Virus record (IMG/VR): IMGVR_UViG_3300006735_000265
Span: 1 to 23,690 of that record
Direction: 5' to 3' (one strand)
DNA: 23,690 bases
DNA from: a virus
Below, one piece after another: positions 21,179-23,690 of the stretch. Position 1 is the stretch's first letter; each line of letters opens with the position of its first letter. The translations under genes were made by a program, and so were the position numbers. The notes under the pieces were generated by a model. The model saw only the letters and a list, made by a program, of their open reading frames with translations, was not told the DNA's origin and ran no database searches.

Positions 21179-22762
21179 TCACTTTATAATCCAGTTAAAC
21201 TGCTCATACATTTTTTGTGCTTCGGTCTTTTGTTGTAGTGCACTATCTTTTTTATATCCAATCTGTCCTGCAATTTGTGTATTCATTGTTGTTTTAGATG
21301 TTATGATAGCATTTGAGAAAGCCATTTGATAATTTAACTCCCTGGCATTTGCTTGTAAAGCCGTATCGCGTACCCAACAACAAATAGCTAGCGCCATGAT
21401 TAAATCATCATGATACCCTTTCATTGCTTGCGGTTTGCCATGACTCCAAATAAAAGTCTTGAATTCACCAGCTATACGAGTAGAATATATCTTAATTAGT
21501 TTATTTCTTATAAACTCCTCTAATTTAGCAATGATAAGAGGCCTAGTCTTCATGCTGGTAGAAAAGCCCGGCACAGCAGAGTTATGAACTTCAGCTTGAT
21601 GCTGTTCAATATACTCGTGTGTCGATTTAATTGAGTAATACAAATTAGGATAGTTATATTCTATCAGTTTATCCAGAACTGTGTAGCCAATATTATTATT
21701 TTCTACAACCAGCATGCAGTTTCCAAACTCTCTACCATGTTGGTTTAGCATCTGTGCAAACATATCTGGAGTTACCTTACCTTGATATTCTCCAATAACT
21801 TCAAGGGTTTCCAACTTTAAGATATGAAACGTTGAGTAGTCTTCGCCATCACCGCGAGCAACATCCGCAACCATTAAATAATTGCAAGATGGATCATATT
21901 CTTCCCATAACCAGAAGTTTCTATCAAAGCCAGTTCGGTACTTTGGCTCACAAACTGTTGTGAGTAACCACTCCATATCTCCTGAATCGATAACTGTATC
22001 ACCAGAAGTATTGAAGTTACACTCAAGCTCTTGTGCAATTTGTCGCTTTGACATATTCTTAGTTTCTTTGTAGAACCATTCCTTATCTCTATCCGGATGA
22101 ACATCCCATGGCAAAACTGTTAGATTAAAATTATTTGCCTTTGCCTCTGCGTCAGTACAAGTTTTATGAAACCAGTTACCAACACCATTAGGAGTGGATA
22201 GAGCAATACAGCGACCACCAGTAGACAGAGTAGGATACAAACCAGTCCACAGATCTTCTAGTCCTTCAATATGTGCTGCCTCATCAAGGACCAACAAAGA
22301 CAATGCTTCCGAACGACCAGCATCACCAGAGGTAGAAGCAGCCTTAATAGAAGAACCGTTAGACAACTCAAAGGATGTGCGGTTATCGATATTAATACTT
22401 GAGATGCGAATCCAATCAGGAAGATTCTTCATAATCTTCTTGACCTTGTTTACTAAGTTTCCTGCTGTCGCAAACTTAGTAGCCATAACAAGGACAGCCT
22501 TATCTCTATGAAACAACATAAGCCAAACAATATATCCGGCTGTGATTGTTGAGATACCAAGCTGTCTTGCTTTCAGAATGACGTTAAAGCGATAATCATT
22601 AAAGTCTTTTAACAGAACATCCTGAAAAGGGTATGTATTAAAAAGAATTAATCCGTGAAGAGGATGTGAAATTCTGGCGTAAGTCTTCAAAAAATAAACG
22701 GGGTCTTTACCACATTTAAGTATTTCTTGAACTCTTTTCTTTTTGTCTAACTTGAACGCCAT
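21179..22762 (-). CDS. 17: Terminase large subunit, gp17-like packaging ATPase/nuclease
   Basis: This motor cuts concatemeric DNA and pumps it through the portal. In the 527-aa product the ATPase domain shows ARQLGIST (residues 65-72, the terminase-type Walker A), LLVLDEAAHIE (156-166, Walker B with catalytic E161) and LSTPNGVGNWF (188-198, coupling motif). The nuclease domain shows MVADVARGDGEDYSTFHI with D300, VVENNNIGY with E354, and YHDDLIMAL with D452/D453, the three acidic groups of the RNase H-like fold. It is shorter than T4 gp17 (610 aa). It lies directly ahead of the portal. The start follows the previous stop by 13 bases with only a weak ribosome site (AATAGAAATGA), which suggests lower expression than its neighbours. 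Confidence 0.96.
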   Translation of the reverse strand: MAFKLDKKKRVQEILKCGKDPVYFLKTYARISHPLHGLILFNTYPFQDVLLKDFNDYRFNVILKARQLGISTITAGYIVWLMLFHRDKAVLVMATKFATAGNLVNKVKKIMKNLPDWIRISSINIDNRTSFELSNGSSIKAASTSGDAGRSEALSLLVLDEAAHIEGLEDLWTGLYPTLSTGGRCIALSTPNGVGNWFHKTCTDAEAKANNFNLTVLPWDVHPDRDKEWFYKETKNMSKRQIAQELECNFNTSGDTVIDSGDMEWLLTTVCEPKYRTGFDRNFWLWEEYDPSCNYLMVADVARGDGEDYSTFHILKLETLEVIGEYQGKVTPDMFAQMLNQHGREFGNCMLVVENNNIGYTVLDKLIEYNYPNLYYSIKSTHEYIEQHQAEVHNSAVPGFSTSMKTRPLIIAKLEEFIRNKLIKIYSTRIAGEFKTFIWSHGKPQAMKGYHDDLIMALAICCWVRDTALQANARELNYQMAFSNAIITSKTTMNTQIAGQIGYKKDSALQQKTEAQKMYEQFNWIIK

Positions 22763-22775
22763 TCATTTCTATTGG

Positions 22776-23087
22776 TTACGACGGCTTCTCTAATTGTCCT
22801 GGGACATCTTGCTTTAATTGCTCTAATTGCTTTTTAAGTAAATCAATCTTATCTTCAAGATTCATTACCTCAACTTGCTTAGCAAAATACTGGTTTGTGC
22901 TTCTAATGTCCATCATATCCTCGTCAGGGGTAGCGGAATAGCCAACACCACGCTCCATGTTCTCCATGCCTCGCGTAGCATCATCAATAGCATCACTTAA
23001 TCTTTCAAGTTTTGCCTCAATGCCTTTGATGTGATCTTCTTTAGACTCGGAAACAAAAGTATTCCAGTTTTCCATTAACATTTTCAT
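22776..23087 (-). CDS. Coiled-coil protein upstream of terminase, 103 aa
   Basis: The protein opens MKMLMENWNTFVSESKEDHI, carrying the MENWxxF motif also found in the 274-aa protein. It continues as heptad-rich helix (EAKLERLSDAIDDATRGMEN and VMNLEDKIDLLKKQLEQLKQ), ending VPGQLEKPS. The start at ATG 23087 has AAGGAA upstream and lies 1 base after the preceding gene; a longer reading from 23168 would overlap that gene by 80 bases. Its place before gp17 is where T4 has small terminase gp16, also rich in coiled coil, so that is one possibility. The shared N-terminal motif argues instead for a head-targeted protein. Neither role is established. Confidence 0.72.
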   Translation of the reverse strand: MKMLMENWNTFVSESKEDHIKGIEAKLERLSDAIDDATRGMENMERGVGYSATPDEDMMDIRSTNQYFAKQVEVMNLEDKIDLLKKQLEQLKQDVPGQLEKPS

Positions 23088-23088
23088 T

Positions 23089-23637
23089 TCAAGATTCCTT
23101 CTTGCGTGTATCATTCTCTGGGCGCTTACCGCCTTCGCCATTCCAGCCGCCCTGACTAACAAAGTCACGCCATCTGTCTTCTGCCTGTGCTTTGGAGCCT
23201 GTCTCGTTATTCATCTCTTCGTCAAGTCCGCCAACTCTAAAATTAAGTTTAGCGTTAACAAAGGAGCGCACACGAGAAGAATTTTGAACCATAACATCAA
23301 TCTCGCCTTCTTTTGTAAGGGTAACTGCGTTTCCAGTGATGCGCTTATATTCACCTTTGAGCCATTTAGAAATGTCCATCATACGCTGCTCTGTATCAGA
23401 TTCGAATCCAGAGGCATAAATTTCTTTTAACTGAACGTCAGACTGATAAGTAAGGCACATCATATTGCCGAAGAACTTAACACCGAAGCCATCCATAACG
23501 CGATGGTCGAGCATCATATCACCCTCTTCACGCTTCAGACCAATCTTCACTGGTTCGCCTTTCTCATCCAAAGCGCCATCATATCCGTTGGCTGCTGCTT
23601 GGGATAGACCCTGAACTATTTCATAAATTGTTGCCAT
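23089..23637 (-). CDS. Hypothetical protein, 182 aa
   Basis: No named function is recognised. The sequence begins MATIYEIVQGLSQAAANGYD and contains LDHRVMDGFGVKFFGNMMCL, a likely alpha/beta core, then ISKWLKGEYKRITGNAVTLT and VMVQNSSRVRSFVNAKLNFR. The C-terminal 40 residues are polar and probably disordered (NNETGSKAQAEDRW to RPENDTRKKES). An AGGAA ribosome site precedes ATG 23637, 11 bases after the previous stop. It is first in a tightly packed run leading into terminase and portal, so a packaging or head-vertex role is possible, by position only. Confidence 0.78.
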   Translation of the reverse strand: MATIYEIVQGLSQAAANGYDGALDEKGEPVKIGLKREEGDMMLDHRVMDGFGVKFFGNMMCLTYQSDVQLKEIYASGFESDTEQRMMDISKWLKGEYKRITGNAVTLTKEGEIDVMVQNSSRVRSFVNAKLNFRVGGLDEEMNNETGSKAQAEDRWRDFVSQGGWNGEGGKRPENDTRKKES

Positions 23638-23648
23638 TTTAATATTCC

Positions 23649-23690
23649 TTATTTAGACATCTTACGTAAAGTATCAAAGATCTCTTCTGC
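23649..23690 (-). CDS. C-terminal end of an unidentified gene (cut by window edge)
   Basis: Thirteen codons are visible, reading AEEIFDTLRKMSK followed by TAA. The frame is open to the window edge and the stop is followed closely by the ribosome site of the 182-aa gene, as with the other tightly spaced genes here. Too little is present to identify it. Confidence 0.5.
   Translation of the reverse strand, partial: AEEIFDTLRKMSK

Noticed and set aside
22776-23168. 130-aa reading of the coiled-coil gene starting at 23168
   Set aside because: It would overlap the 182-aa gene by 80 bases. ATG 23087 has a good ribosome site and puts the MENWxxF motif at the N-terminus, as expected.
1-23690. tRNA genes, integrase, transposase, attachment sites or anti-defence genes
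   Set aside because: None was seen on either strand. The window is an uninterrupted structural gene block and shows no sign of mobile insertion.

Overview
The window is a continuous block of virion-assembly genes from a T4-like contractile-tailed phage (a myovirus). Every supported gene is on the minus strand, so transcription runs from base 23690 towards base 1. The host cannot be read from the sequence. The gene style, with large Ser/Thr/Gly/Ala-rich structural proteins, a phage copy of ribosomal protein bS21 and a lysine-rich head-region peptide, resembles marine T4-like phages, but that placement is inference. No tRNA, CRISPR array, insertion sequence or integrase was seen, and coding density is very high.

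In transcription order, the right-hand part holds the end of an unidentified gene, a 182-aa unknown protein, a 103-aa coiled-coil protein, the large terminase (gp17) and the portal (gp20). Then come four genes of uncertain role (275, 180, 113 and 97 aa, the 113-aa one a small membrane protein), a possible 29-aa ORF that ends in a terminator hairpin, and the prohead protease (gp21). The middle holds two unknown proteins (274 and 143 aa), a bS21 homologue, a 138-aa virion-like protein, a 1473-aa protein with 12 tandem Ig/PKD-like domains, and a 78-aa unknown. The left part holds the scaffold (gp22), the major capsid protein (gp23), a strong terminator, a 207-aa protein, a 53-aa Lys/Ala-rich protein, a second terminator, the neck proteins gp13 and gp14, the tail-sheath terminator gp15 and most of the tail sheath gp18, whose last few codons run off the left edge.

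Together these genes build the head. gp20 forms the portal, gp22 and probably several small proteins form the core, gp23 forms the shell, and gp21 digests the core and trims the shell. gp17 packages DNA, and gp13, gp14 and gp15 join the head to the gp18 sheath. The order 17-20-21-22-23-13-14-15-18 is a rearrangement of the T4 order 13-14-15-16-17-18-20-21-22-23.

All five larger spaces between genes contain the 8-mer ACTATTTA or ACTAATTA on the coding strand. Two of these copies lie just downstream of terminator hairpins. I propose this is the phage's late-promoter element. Other points of interest are an alternating A/B architecture in the Ig-like fibre, a shared N-terminal MENWxxF motif in two proteins that resembles the T4 capsid-targeting signal, and a perfect 14-bp palindrome ahead of the 207-aa gene.
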